Assembly (NCBI GenBank): GCA_036426205.1
Contig: WSYH01000105.1
Coordinates: 62,001 to 126,000 of the forward strand
Reading direction: 5' to 3'
Length of the DNA stretch: 64,000 bases
DNA from: Ascaphus truei
Lineage: Eukaryota; Chordata; Amphibia; Anura; Ascaphidae
The translations under genes were made by a program, and so were the position numbers. The notes beneath the pieces were generated by a model that was not told where the DNA came from, ran no database searches, and saw nothing but the letters and a program-made list of their open reading frames with translations. This document shows positions 23,704-35,750 of this stretch, piece after piece; position 1 is the stretch's first letter; the number at the start of each line of letters is the position of its first letter.

Positions 23704-24008
23704 CAGCGGTGCGCAGACTGGGGGGGGGGGGGGGGGGGAGGTTTGTCTGGGGGGGACGCGGGCGGTTGCAGAGGTCCCGCGCTCCTCCACAAGGCATTTA
23801 AATTAATGCCGGGGGATCGCGTGAGGCCTCTGCAACATAAAACTTACCGGGATTCAGGCGCGTCTGTCTACATGGCAAAGCGGCGTCATTGACCTGACGT
23901 CACATGACCCCGGAACGCCATTTGACATGGATGCCAGGTAGGAGAGCGGGGCGAGACCAGGGGACACCAGGCAGGGGGAGTGCAGCATCAAAAGTTTGTG
24001 CTCCCATG
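23704..24008. mobile_element. hAT MITE family A, copy 5
   Basis: Left end CAGCGGTGCGCAGACT, right end TTTGTGCTCCCATG. Perfect 8-bp duplication GGTTAATG (23696-23703 and 24009-24016). Contains an 18-base-plus G run and TGACGTCA at 23895-23902. Confidence 0.92.
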
Positions 24009-24016
24009 GGTTAATG

Positions 24017-24306
24017 ATTAGCACTCAGGACAGTGTTCCTTGCTTGAGCACCAAATATGTAAAATGAGCATTATCTAAAGGTATGCTGGAGGAGTAACAC
24101 GTGTTGTATAAAATATAGAGGCACATTGATTTAAATACAAGAGAAAAAAGGGAAAAGCACAGACACGCAATCGTGCATTAACTATTTACTTCAAATGGTT
24201 AATCGAAAAAGTAGCGTGGGACTGTATTGTTATGGTGATTATACAATTTTATTCTTTAGATATTGGCATTACCTCCTATTTTTCTTTATCCATTTGAAGT
24301 ACAGTA

Positions 24307-24358
<52 letters not shown>

Positions 24359-25257
24359 TAAGTACTGTACTGTTGTAAGTTGACTATACAAGCAGAACTA
24401 CGGACTATTTTGGACTGTCACTTGCTATACTTAAGTTTCATCATTAATTAAATAATTTTTCTTAGTAGAGCTGTTTACCTTCCTATTCACACATTTTCCA
24501 CTTCTGTGGCTATTCAAAATTAGTGTTTTTTTGTCTTTATCATATTTAACACAAATTCACTCGTATAAATCGCTATTTTTTTTTACTATTCACTGTTTAA
24601 TACAAATAAACTTTATGCACCAATATATACATTTTTATACGCTATTCAGTTTTATAATCGTTCTATAGTTTTATTCTCCACACATCTAACAAAGATCTTA
24701 CATTCATTTAAATTATAAAGATTTTCCCCCACTTTCAATGTTTTAATTATTCTGCGGGTCATTTTCTGCAGTGTACATTTCCGTCTATTAGCACGTATTT
24801 AGATTAAAATGAACATAGAACTCAGCAAATGCCTTTTAATTCTAGGGACTTGTTTTCAACAAAAAGTCATCCAAGATTCCTCCGGGAATCCAACGTCAAA
24901 TTATAATGCCAGAAGTCTAATTAACAAAGAACAGCTAGTATTCCAAAGATGAAAGTATAGAAGGCAGAAAGTGTTTTGTATACCAAAACTCACTGCTCTT
25001 TTTATTCATATCCTCAAAACCAGGGCTCTCACAATGCATATCAGCATTGGTGTTATGTCTAAACACCCATCTACACAGACATTTGAAGAGCGAATTTCCC
25101 GATATCGGTGGTTACTGGCTTTCTCAGAAGGAAACTACCACAAGACATTTCTCTGTGTTGCAGGCTTCTGCACATGCTTTTCAAACTATGTCGTCATTGA
25201 AGACTTCCCTATTTTGTCGCCTTTGCATGATTTGGGTAGGGAAAAGCCAGTATTTAA

Positions 25258-25258
<1 letters not shown>
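24017..25258. other. Intron, AT-rich
   Basis: AT-rich unique sequence containing the GT run listed separately. The open frame here that ends in the TA run reads through simple repeat and has no support as a gene. Confidence 0.5.
24309..24356. repeat. (GT)24 microsatellite
   Basis: Uninterrupted GT run of about 48 bp. Confidence 0.97.

Positions 25259-25313
<55 letters not shown>
25259..25313. repeat. (TA)n microsatellite
   Basis: About 47 bp of uninterrupted TA, then AAATATATAT. Confidence 0.97.
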
Positions 25314-25668
25314 TATCTGGCAGAGTTAATTTTGGAGGTGAAGATTTGAGGAAGATCGGGACTCTGCACAACAACTTTGCAACTGAGAAATTTACTTTCC
25401 AAAAGCTGTGATTCTTTGTACTCTCCCTATCCTCCAGTACCTGGGAAGTCTCTCCTCCTGCATCTAACTATGCCCTCACTATTGCTTTTTCTGTTTACTG
25501 TTTCCTCACTCCTTTGTGAATGTATCTGTTCTCTCCAACTTCCCACACCCCACTGCACCATTATTTATACACCTTTCTTCCATCAACCTCTTTACCCCTC
25601 AATAAAAACACACCCACACAAATCCTCTATTCACACCCTAAGCCTGAAGCCAGACATACACACCTGAT

Positions 25669-25755
25669 TGTATGAACCTACCCAGCCTAGAAATATTGCA
25701 AAGCAAGTATAAACCAACCTCACACTGATAATACGCATCAAGGTTGTAAATTGTG
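25669..25755. repeat. Interspersed repeat, copy 1 of pair
   Basis: About 75 bases starting ACCTACCCAGCCTAGAAA are nearly identical to 27056-27130. The pair differs mainly at the right end (GGTTGTAAATTG here, GGTTGAAACATG there). Confidence 0.8.
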
Positions 25756-25939
25756 TTAACCCTCTCATTTTAATACTGACTAACCTTAAAACTTGCCCCA
25801 CAAATCAAACATCCCAATAGCCTGCACTCATGGTAACTGTCCCACACTCAGTCACTCCTACCACCCATTGTGACCAAGCACTGCCATCTACAGCACTTAT
25901 TCCCTCACCTGCTGTCTCTGTAACTTCCCCATCAAACCT

Positions 25940-26095
25940 CTTAGATTGTAAGCTCTTCGGGGCAGGGATTTCCTTTCCTATTGTCCGATTTTGCTGCCCT
26001 TATTGTATTATTATAATTTCCTCTACTGTATTCTTTGTGAAGCGCTGAGTACACTTTTGGCGCTATATAAATAGACATACAATACAATATATTAT
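25940..26095 (+). mobile_element. L2 LINE 3' end, fragment
   Basis: TTAGATTGTAAGCTCTTCGG and GTGAAGCGCTGAGTACACTT then GCTATATAAATAGACATACA with an ACAAT-type tail: the L2 3' end in + orientation, 5'-truncated. Confidence 0.85.
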
Positions 26096-26954
26096 ATACA
26101 TATTTGATACATTTTTTATATGTATATATTCATTAAAACAGAAGCTGTAATACAGCAGCAGTTCTATTTGCAAATTCACCACCTAATGTATACTTATTAT
26201 AACCATGTATCAGAAGTCCATTTATCACAATAAATATATTAATTCTCTTTCTCCTTGGTTGGAATCTTTTATGATAAATGGTTGTAGCAGGTTGGGTTAC
26301 CAGCATGCTAACATCATAGTATTAGGTATATTATAAGTGTATATGCACTTGCCCTTGAAGTGAAACTTCTTTGCTGGCACCTCCAAAAAATTTCCTAGCA
26401 CAGATCTCCATCGTGACGGAAGTGACGGGGGTGGCCTGTGTTGACTGCGCAAGTGCAGAAGCATCCGGCGCATGACGCGCCTGCCTGCACAGTGGTGTCT
26501 GCTGCATCACACGCATGCACAGAGCCAAAGAGAAAGTGAAAGAGACTCCCCCACCCCCCTTTTTCAATCTATGATTACAATTTCTAGCCAAAGAGAGGGT
26601 ATTCTGCATAGTGCTGGCCTCACAGATTGGGGGTCGATGGTTTCTTATAGAGGGCACATGTATTCCTGCCTTAAAGTCCCCCCCCCCCCTATGTCTCCTG
26701 CAGCAGTGCTTAGATTGTAAGCTCTGTGGAGAAAATGTCCTCTCCTGTGTCTGGATATCAGTCAGTGGTGATGCTGGTTCACTGGAGATTACACAGTAAC
26801 ACTAGATACCAATAAAATATAGTAAAACTTTTAGTTTTATGCTAAATCGGACTCTGGTCTTTATCATTCAGCAGTAGAACATTTCTTTAAATAAAACCAC
26901 TTTTTTTGGGGAAGGAAATTCCTTTGAGTGCCATTCATTTTTAATAATATATAT
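26096..26954. other. Intron, unassigned
   Basis: Moderately GC-rich at 26400-26560 (reads like a decayed repeat with CATGACGCGCC words). No ends identified. Confidence 0.4.
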
Positions 26955-26962
26955 ATATTTTT

Positions 26963-27045
26963 TAAGTTATGGTGGGTGAAAAGCAACAAAAAACCTCCAC
27001 GTTGGAGTTTGTTTTTGTTGCCTTTTCACCCACCATAACTTAAAA
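26963..27045. repeat. Short perfect hairpin
   Basis: TAAGTTATGGTGGGTGAAAA at the left and the complement TTTTCACCCACCATAACTTA at the right, arms of about 35 bp separated by a few bases. The ACCATAACTTA end recurs at 38268-38280, beside another copy of the neighbouring repeat, so this is probably the collapsed ends of a MITE. Confidence 0.85.
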
Positions 27046-27055
27046 TGTATATGTA

Positions 27056-27130
27056 AACCTACCCAGCCTAGAAATATTGCAAAGCAAGTATAAACCAACC
27101 TCACACTGATGATACGCATCAAGGTTGAAA
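27056..27130. repeat. Interspersed repeat, copy 2 of pair
   Basis: Near-identical to 25671-25745. Here it runs on into GCATCAAGGTTGAAACATGT, which resembles the GAAACG motif of the foldback repeats. Confidence 0.8.
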
Positions 27131-27244
27131 CATGTCTGTGAGTGGTTTGACTTGCTTTGCTAGTCCCATGCTGTGATTAAAAGCTGTGTGAACGGAGATG
27201 CATTTGCTTAAATGGGCTCCATGTGAATGGATATTCCAGGCAAA

Positions 27245-27380
27245 AGTTGACACGTGTGCTCATTTGCATGTCATTTCCCAGAATCCCTTGCTGCAGTGGG
27301 AGCACTGTATGCGAGGTGATTATGGTGAAAGGCCGGGTTGCAGACCTGTATAAGACATGTGAATGTGCTCACAAGCGATC
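27245..27380 (+). repeat. Octamer/ZNF143-like repeat, copy 1
   Basis: Contains ATTTGCAT (27263-27270) followed directly by TTTCCCAGAATCCCTTGCTG (27274-27293), then GTTGCAGACCTGTATAAGAC. Related copies are at 31690-31800 (minus) and 38100-38220 (plus). The ends TGCTCATTTGCATGTC and GACATGTGAATGTGCTCA are imperfect inverted repeats, so it is probably a small MITE. Confidence 0.75.
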
Positions 27381-28242
27381 TTTTTATTTGCTCCCGCTCC
27401 CCTGCTGTTTTGGATACAGACTGTGGAGGGCATCGGAACGTGTCCTGTTTTAGGGTTTAGAGTGGAGGAGTATACGGTTCATATAGAAATATTTATTAAT
27501 TATTTTCACTCATATCACTTGATTTCACTGTTTTACAGTCACTGATATGACGATGTTATGTTAGACGCTGTTATTTTTGTGTTTCACATTCACTTCCATA
27601 TCACATATGAGAGTTTGATTAGATGACATTTCGCTTAACTCGTGTAGAGCGCCATTCCATAATTCTTTCCACTTGATTATTTACCTTGTTGGAAGCAGCA
27701 ACGACAATTCAGTTGTCATTGAGACTCGCAGCAGAATGTGCTCGTTATCCTGATTTCTGTAGTACCTTATGAAGAACATGAATCATTCAGCATGTTTTAC
27801 CCAGAAGTCCAATTAACGGAGCATATTTCGGTTACCCCAGAGTATGATCTCAATTATTTATGGAGTGCCGGAGGACACTGGCATTCACATGCACGTCCTG
27901 TTTGTTGCGGTAGTTATCTGTATATTTATCTTTTTCACCGTAGCCCATCAAGGTGTACAGATGGTCATACTCCCCCTAGGTTATATGAAAGCAGATCCAT
28001 TATGTGCTCGTACAACAGATCCGATCAAATGAAAACTTTTTTTTTTTTTTAACCAATATTTAGCTGTGACGAAAGTAGCTCTTTTCCTGTTGGAATATGT
28101 ACTGCTCCCAGGTTGAAGCTGTTTTCCCATGGAGGTATCACTCAGTGGCACGCAATATTCACAGATGTAAATATATGTGCTTGCACCCTATGTAGTCCGA
28201 ATACCTTGTGCTCTCACACCTGTGCTCACATAGTCACGGCAT
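27381..28242. other. Intron, nothing recognised
   Basis: AT-rich unique sequence with a T run at 28038. Confidence 0.5.
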
Positions 28243-28411
28243 CAGGGGTGGCCAACTCCAGTACCCAAGGGCCACCAACAGGTCAGGTTATGGATATCCC
28301 TGCTTCAGCACAGGTGGCTCATTGACTGACTGAACCATTTTTGCTGACACATGGATATCCTTAAAACCTGACCTGTTGGTTCCCCTTGAGGACTGGGGTT
28401 GGCCACTCCTG
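28243..28411. mobile_element. hAT MITE family B, copy 2
   Basis: Left end CAGGGGTGGCCAACTCCAGT, right end GGTTGGCCACTCCTG. Interior CCAACAGGTCAGG and its complement near the right. Flanks CACGGCAT and CTCTACAT agree poorly, so the duplication is decayed. Confidence 0.85.
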
Positions 28412-31400
28412 CTCTACATGTTTACCAGCAGAGTCTGCAGTAATGTGAGGCTGCAAAGCTTCCCATCAATTTCCTTTTTTAGGATGACCTTACCACTCGA
28501 CCCCCTTTATGCTACGTTTGGCTTCACAGACCAGTGTTGATGTTTTTGAGGGAAGGAGATTTTTATTAAGGGAATTTAAAACACTATATGTTTTTGTTAA
28601 GGCAGCAAATAATTTTTTCAGTGTGTCCTGGAACAGCATTGTATATTTTCTGTATATTTTTTCTGCTCTCACTCAGCTCTCCCCAGGGAAAGTTGCATGT
28701 TTTCCCTGTTCCAAGCAGCCAGTGCTCCTGTGTGAATTGCAACATAGTTGTTACATATTACTTTTTCCACATGCCACTAGTCGGTGGCTCTGGCAACCTC
28801 CCAATGCTCATAGTTGAGATTAGTTTAGCCCTCTCCACCTGCGCGTCTCTGTATTTTATTATGCCCCTTGGCTTGTTCCTGTCTGGAAAGGAAAGTGTGC
28901 TCTCTCTTTTCAACAGCAGCCAAAGTGAGTAGACATATCTTCCACTGCTCCCTTAGAAAGGGATTCCTTTTTATCTTCCCCTCAGAGAAGCACTTCCTCT
29001 CACAAAGAAAGCATCTTCATCGCACAAAGGCTAATTCTCCTCGCAAGAGACCTTTCCTATCATAATCTACATGCAAGTACTTTTATATTCTGTTAACCCC
29101 ACTCAATAAAGTTGAAGAAAATAGAAGACTTTGTGTGCTTTAAAAAGAGGATGAGTTTATGCTACATTGATCTTCTCACCTGTTACAAGTGAGCCTGGAT
29201 CCAGAATACTCTGCATATTTATTTTTATTTTTTTGTCTTTGACATGATTGGATTTAGGCAGCCTCCTAGTTCAGGATACACAGGTCTTCACTGGGAAATC
29301 CCTCAGTTTCATTTCAGGTTTCAACAAAAAAGGCCACAGACCAAAAGCTGCCGGAAGGCCAATACAGATGGGGGACTGTTACCCTTCCTGATTGGAATCA
29401 CTGGCAGGAAGCGCCCTAAAGGCACTATTGGAAAAGGATGCCTCCTTTAAAAAAAAAAAAAAAAAGTCAGGCATGGATGCTACAAACACCTAATAATAAT
29501 TAATAGCACGGGATAAGACAGTTACGTTTTGGGAGTTGAACTCCCTCTAGATTGTGGATGAGTGGGACGAGCTGCTTCGACAGACAGGCGAGATGAGCGG
29601 TTCATCTAATCCACCGGAAGAAATGAAAATAATCTGTGTGTTCTGAGTCCAGGAATTGTGCTTTAATGCGCTGATGCTAAATAACATTGAGTCTGAGCAA
29701 TGCAGAATAGTGGATTTCTTTCATTAGAGCCCTTTTAAAAGAAAAAAATGAAACCTAAGCATTCTGAGAAATATTTTTATACATAAACAGCAAGTACAGT
29801 ATTGTGTGTTTTTTTTATGGGATGGTAACTTGCAACCAAACATACCAGAAATTGTACTACCAAGTCCAATCATATATTGTTATGGTAGTTTTGATCAACA
29901 AACCTCATACAACACAGGGTTTGAAACATCCATAGCTCTGGAAACAAAAACGTGGATATTAATCTTTTCATAAGTTTACGTTCAGTTTGAATCAATTATG
30001 GATTTGATTTACAGTAGTTGTTTGCGTTTTAGAAAAAAAAGTCTCTTCCATTCCCCCCCCCTCTGGATTTAGAAGCATATTGGAAGTGTGACATGATAAG
30101 AATGTAAAGTGCAGATTTCTGACATTGACTTGTCTTAATTAAAGTAGTAATCTGTTTCGGGAAATCCTCAATTCACTTGATGTAACTGTTCTTGCCAGCA
30201 AAAAAAAAAAACTTTGACTGTAGCCAAAGTAGGCAATCAATAAGGGAACTGTCACCCTTAGTAAGTGCCTCTCAGACATGATGTTACCAACATTTTCCTG
30301 AAGGTGGCAAGATAAATGGAGCGGCACAGTTCTATTCCACGGAAACGCAGGAGGAGGTGGGAAAAGATCGAACAATAGGGACTGTTGCATTGAAACAGAA
30401 GTGCTAGCTACTCGGCCTCTTCTATACACATGGCTAAGAACTTACAAACCAATGGGAGCCACCGTACTCAAACAAAGCACTGGATAATTACAATAGAGAC
30501 GGGGATATGCGCAAAGATTAAAAATAATATTATTTTGCCTACCGATGCTCTACCTGAGGTCTGAAGCTGTGGGATCTTCCTTCCGTGTTGTTTATTTCTG
30601 ACATCTATTCAGGAGTCCCTCTTTTGCTCGTTGGCACAATAGGTTTTAATAGTTCCGCTGGAATTTTGAGTTGTACGATTGCCTGGATATCGTTATTTGA
30701 TGATAATCATTGTGGCCATAGTCGCATTTTCCCATTCTAAAGTCTGCGCTTTATTGGTCACTCTGTTGTGCGGCCACATCCATCCGCCGCTTCCCAAAGA
30801 AAGCAGGAATGCGTTCTGTTAGTCCGTGATCCATACTGGTAATCTCTTCACTTTATCCCGAGTGTCAGGCTGTGCAAAACATTAACATAATTAGGATATT
30901 TGTAATGATTAATGTCTGTATCAAAGGCAGGCATGGCCAGCTCGTAAATGTTTCTCAAGCTTAATTATGTGTTAAGAGGGTTGTAATGGCCATGACCAAA
31001 TGTTAGATTACTGCTGAAAAACAAGTGTGGCGTGTTAAAACATCTCATTTATTTTTCTTTTACTTACAAACTCAAATAGGGGTACAGTGAGATGATTATT
31101 CCCTGCTGTTTCAACATTCCAGCTCCGCATTCTGTAATGAGCTTCCCCATTTTATCTTAACAAACAGAAGTAATTGCCTCCTTCCACTTCCATTTTAGTG
31201 AATGTGTTACTCTCTGTTGCCGCACTGTCTCCGCTGTTCAGGGTTATTTCCTTTGGGACACGATTACTCTCTGTTAACTCTATGCTAAATGATCCAGCAT
31301 AACAGCCAGTGTTATTAGGGTCGCCCATTGGCAATATTTCAGTACAACTTCGGGCAGGCCAGTTTTTTGTTTTTTTTCCCCCCCTCCCATTTGGATGGTG

Positions 31401-31689
31401 GATATTTAAACACAGAAGCGGCAGAGACGGTCCTCTGGCTGCACCGTGCACTACAGAATGTTGCAAGGAAAACTTTGGCGAGTACAGAGTTTGAAAATGG
31501 TCTAAAACCCAGACTGGATCAGCCTAGAATGCTGCCCTCAAGTAAGCGGCTTCTCGTTAATTTAAACTCCATCTATAATTGGGGATTTTGGTATTAGGTT
31601 GGAACCGAAAAAAACATCAGCGTCTGCACTTCCAGTAAAAAAATAAATATATTATATATATATATCCTATAAAAATATTACTTATGAGC
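28412..31689. other. Comparatively repeat-poor intron
   Basis: The longest stretch without recognisable mobile ends. It has short A and T runs (29451-29466) and AT-rich, CpG-poor composition. No splice-flanked coding block. Conserved regulatory sequence could lie here, but I cannot show it. Confidence 0.45.
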
Positions 31690-31812
31690 ACATTCACATG
31701 TGTTAGACAGGTCTGCAACCCTGCTTTTCCCCATTATCACCTAGCAAACAGCATCCACTGCAGCAAGAGATTCTGGGAAATGACATGCAAATGAGCACTA
31801 TCAGTGCCACTT
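31690..31812 (-). repeat. Octamer/ZNF143-like repeat, copy 2
   Basis: Reverse copy of the 27245 repeat. On the plus strand it reads AGATTCTGGGAAATGACATG then CAAATGAGCAC, so the minus strand has ATTTGCAT directly followed by TTTCCCAGAATCTCTTGCTG. GACAGGTCTGCAACCCTGCT (31708-31727) is the shared distal block. Confidence 0.75.
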
Positions 31813-31826
31813 TTTTGTGCTCAAGA

Positions 31827-31827
<1 letters not shown>

Positions 31828-31880
<53 letters not shown>
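31828..31880. repeat. (TG)n microsatellite
   Basis: About 50 bp of TG dinucleotide. Confidence 0.97.
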
Positions 31881-31882
<2 letters not shown>

Positions 31883-32323
31883 ACAAATATATTTTTTTAT
31901 AAAAAAGCCACATTTCTTATTGACCTAGATTTCTTGTAGCAGCCCAGCCACAGATGGGATACTATGGAAAAGTAAAGAAAAGGGGACAGAAACACCGAAT
32001 TGAAACGTGTCAATTGTTTTTTTGTTTTTTTTTGCTGTTTCCACTGATAAACACTTTTTTTAAATAAAATGAAAACACTGTAAAAACAAAAAAATAAACC
32101 CCGGAATCTCTATCTATAATGTACAAATGCATTGCAGCCGTTAAGTGATTTTAAAAAGGTAATAAAATGCATTGAAGTTGTAATAAATGGAATGAACACT
32201 GTACATGTAGCGCCTTCTGTGCCATCTTTATACAGTTTTGTTTCATGCTGTTTAATTGTACATATGATTATGAAACAATCTTCCGTTATAAGGCACCTTC
32301 CAGCATTAGGAGACACCTTACAG
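31881..32323. other. Intron, nothing recognised
   Basis: AT-rich with short A/T homopolymers. Confidence 0.5.
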
Positions 32324-32475
32324 TCAGGGCTGCCACCACGCCGGGTTTGACATGGAGACTGCGGGTTTTCGGCCACGTACCTCCGGGCTATGGGTTTACC
32401 TGTGAAATCCCCGGGCAGGGCCTTAGGCTCTTACCTTCTGTGGCGGCGGAAACAACCAGCGACATCTCCCCCTAA
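32324..32475. mobile_element. hAT-like family C fragment
   Basis: CAGGGCTGCCACCACGCCGG then GGGTTTGACATGG matches the left part of the element at 40413. The right end is missing. Confidence 0.5.
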
Positions 32476-32970
32476 ACAACACTAACAAATGCACAAAAAC
32501 GCTCTGCCTACAAATATATAAACCACTGTGATATTAATGCTTAATATAAACTGTGATTATAAACACCATTACATTAATATAATATATCCCAAAAGAAAAA
32601 ACACAAAGTGAATCGGTCATTAATTAGGGATGAGAACCAAACCGATTTCGAGCTCTAGGGGGTTAGGCAACCAGGTAGGTATATAGATGAATATGGTATC
32701 TATGTGAAGCCTATGAACTCGCGTTTTGGAAGGTAATTGCTGCTAAACGGTTCATATTCATAAGTGGAGAGCAGGGGGAGATATCTAGAGGGAATATATT
32801 AGGCAAATGCCCTTACCCATGTCTCCTGATATGCTGGTATAGAGTAGCTTGTACTCGCTAGTGTTCACCATCCTGCAGCTCCTTGAGACTGGTGCTGGCT
32901 GCACAGACGCTGCTCGACTGCAAGCATCCTTCACTGTACCCCCATTGGCGTCCCTTCGATCAGGTCGGTA
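32476..32970. other. Intron or unclassified repeat flank
   Basis: AT-rich on the left, then a moderately GC-rich stretch (32810-32965) that may belong to the foldback element that follows. No ends identified. Confidence 0.4.
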
Positions 32971-32971
32971 A

Positions 32972-33185
32972 ACAGAACAAAAATCGATCAAGGTGACTGC
33001 AGGAAGCTTTTTCCTTGAAAAAGCGCCACTAGGGGGCATGAAATGCGTGGGAGGAGAGTTTTTTCTGTTCACATAATGTTTTTTATGTAGTTCTAATAAA
33101 GTGTTTTTAGTTACTTCCTGCTGGTGAGTTTTCCCTAGTTTTGTTCATGGAGCTGCAGTCACCTTGATTGATTTTTGTTCTGATT
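32972..33185. repeat. Small foldback element with GAAATGCGT motif
   Basis: Inverted ends AACAGAACAAAAATCGATCA and TGATTGATTTTTGTTCTGAT, each continuing into GGTGACTGCAG or its complement (about 33 bp). The interior has CTTGAAAAAGCGCCACTAG and CATGAAATGCGTGGGAGGAG. Non-coding. Confidence 0.75.
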
Positions 33186-33671
33186 AATTAGGGATGGCTG
33201 CCTAGGGAACAAAAAAAACAAGTCTTTCCCCAAACCTGTATTACCAATAGATAGAACAGAACTAAGTCCCTGGCACAAAAAGCGAAATAAAACCAATCCC
33301 AGTGAATAAAACCAGTCTCAAACAAGATAATGACTCCAGATGGTGATTTTCAGATAGTTGGTGATCCTGTATGATAAACAGAATAGCAGACCATTGCATA
33401 GTACATCACAACAGCGTCAGATGCTTGCAACATACAATTGCCTACTTACAGAATGTAAGAGTTCAGGGCAATGGATAGATGAATAATCTGAGCCAGTCTT
33501 TCACTTGAATCTGGGGATCCCACATAGTCTCCACCAGGAGAGGGTGTTAACCACGAATAAACATGGCATAATAAAATGACATTTAGTACATGCGCAAGAC
33601 CTAAACATAACACTCACAGAGTGCCTGGTCTTTTCGTTTGTTAAAAGAATGCCGTCAGTAGCATGAGTTGT
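33186..33671. other. Intron, nothing recognised
   Basis: No supported feature. Confidence 0.5.
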
Positions 33672-33958
33672 GGAGCTCAGCCTTCAGCAGCTGGGGTCGG
33701 CGTCTCTCTTCTCGCGGCCGCGACTCGACTCCATCCCCCGATGACGTCACCGCCGTTCCATCGACTCCTACTCAATGGTGACAGTGGCTTAGGCTCCACC
33801 CTACGCGTTTCGTGACTAGGGCTTGTAACTTCCTCAGGGGTTACGACAGCATTGAGTAGGAGTCGACAGAATAGCGGTGACTAATCGGGGGAGGGAGTCG
33901 AGTCACGGCTGTGGGGTTAGAGACGCCGACCCCAGCTGCTGAAATCTGAGCTCTGGGA
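33672..33958. repeat. Foldback element with ACGCGTTTCG core
   Basis: Inverted arms of about 108 bp (33672-33780 and 33850-33958), around 80-90% alike by eye, with words such as CATTGAGTAGGAGTCGA and CCCCAGCTGCTGAA. The 70-bp spacer holds CCTACGCGTTTCGTGACTAG and CTTCCTCAGGGG. Contains TGACGTCA at 33742-33749. Confidence 0.85.
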
Positions 33959-34027
33959 CTGGTTTTACTTAACTTTTTTGCGCAAGGGACTTCGTTCTGT
34001 TGTATTCTTCTCTGGCGTCTCCCCCTG

Positions 34028-34348
34028 CAGGGTCCCATCAACATGTGTCCGCAACGTCAAATGGCATTGCGTTGCCATGACAACTGGACGTCACGTGGTG
34101 CCATGAGGTGTCACGCTGTCATGGCAACGTGACGCCGCAGACCATTTGAAGTCGAGGAGCCATGTTGACGTGACCTTGCAGGAGGAGATGCCGTTGCTGG
34201 AGACGGTAAGAGAAGTATATATATATATATATATATATATATTCATATTATATCTAATAGAGATATAAATAAAATAAATACATTTAAAAAATGAAATTTA
34301 ATTGCAAAAAGTCTCTGAGTTAGCCTTCAATAAAAGGTGGAAACCCTG
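34028..34348. mobile_element. hAT-like family C fragment with AT repeat
   Basis: Starts CAGGGTCCCATC and ends GGTGGAAACCCTG, with internal GAGATGCCG...GGAGACGG as in the 2494 element. No matching flanks. An (AT)n run at 34216-34242 lies inside. Confidence 0.5.
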
Positions 34349-34422
34349 CTTACAGCCCATTGACTTGAAAGGGCTGTTACGTGTCTTCCTGCGCCAGAAG
34401 GTGCCTTATGGTAGAACAAAAT

Positions 34423-35750
34423 CGATGAGAGCAAAGGAGCACTGCTGGTAAGAAAATCCACAAGAAAAATCTTATAGAAAAAATAAAGGGCACAACTCCA
34501 CGATTAAAACGCGTTTCGTCCCGTGGGACTTTATCAAGGTGTAACATGTATACTAACCTTCTAACATTTATACGCCCCGTTTCGCGCCAAAAAGTCCGTG
34601 AAGACACACTGCGCATGCGCGCCAGTGACGCGTCGCAACACTGTGACGCCAGCTCATAAACCACCAGTCAACTAAATCCCTGAGGTGACGTCACTCGTGT
34701 GTGCCCGCTTCCAACCTGGAACGCATGGCACTGCTACTCCCACCGGGCTAGAGGCGGAGGGAAGTTAAAAGTATTTTTTCTTCTACAACTTTATTAGTAC
34801 TCTAGAAAACGGACAAACTATCATACCTATCAAAAAATCAATATAATACACAAAAAGAACTTAGACTAAGAATACGACGAAATAAAAACACAAAAGATTG
34901 AAAAAAACCTAATTTAATAAATCAAAAATACATAATAATGCAAGAAAATGTTAAAAAATGTTAAAACAATCACAAAACCCAAAACAGACTGTAATAATCA
35001 GATACTTAAATAACATAATGTTCATTATATGAAATATTTATATACACATATTTAATACACATTAATTTAAGTAATAATTAAGCTCAAACCCCATAAAGGA
35101 AAACACAGACTAGGTATAAGTGATTGTCATGGACATAGTACATTATAGGGAGAGAAAATATACGTATACACTATCATATATATAATTATTACACCAATAT
35201 TGAACTCCTTATATGGATGAAACAGACACCATTGAATAAAATATATCAATAATCAATATCAAAAACAATTTCATATAATGAACATTATATTGTGTATTAT
35301 ATTGATTTTTTGATAGGTATGTTAGTTTGTCCGTTTTCTAGAGTACTAATAAAGTTGTTGAAGAAAAAATACTTTTAACTTCCCTCCGCCTCTAGCCCGG
35401 TGGGAGTAGCAGTGCCACACGAGTGATGTCACCTCAGGGATTTAGTTGACTGGTGATTTATGAGCTGGCGTCACAGTGTTGCGACGCGTCACTGGCGCGC
35501 ATGCGCAGTGTGTCTTCACGGACTTTTTGGCGCGAAACGGGGCTTATAAATGTTAGAAGGTTAGTATACATGTTACACCTTGATAAAATCCCACGGGATG
35601 AAACGCGTTGGTGCGTGGGCTGTGTCTCTGTCCCTGTGTATTCTTGGAATAAACTACCCTCAGTTTTAGTCATGGAGTTGGCCCTTTATTTTTTCTATGA
35701 GTATTTTTCTTGTGTATTTTCTTACCAGCAGTGCTCCTTTGCTCTCATCG
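34423..35750. repeat. Large foldback element, arms over 400 bp
   Basis: Left arm 34423-34852 and right arm 35291-35750 are inverted copies with high identity and a few indels. Shared words include GCATGCGCGCCAGTGACGCG, CGCGCCAAAAAGTCCGTGAA and ACTTTATTAGTACTCTAGAA. Each arm carries the GAAACGCGTT motif (34509-34520 reversed, 35604-35613 forward) preceded by CTTGATAAA. The spacer of about 440 bp is AT-rich and itself partly self-complementary near 35021 and 35271. No transposase. Open frames in the arms are mirror images of each other and are not genes. Confidence 0.9.

Noticed and set aside
24971..25411. 146-codon frame
   Set aside because: Runs through a (TA)n microsatellite giving an IYIYIY stretch; no protein family.
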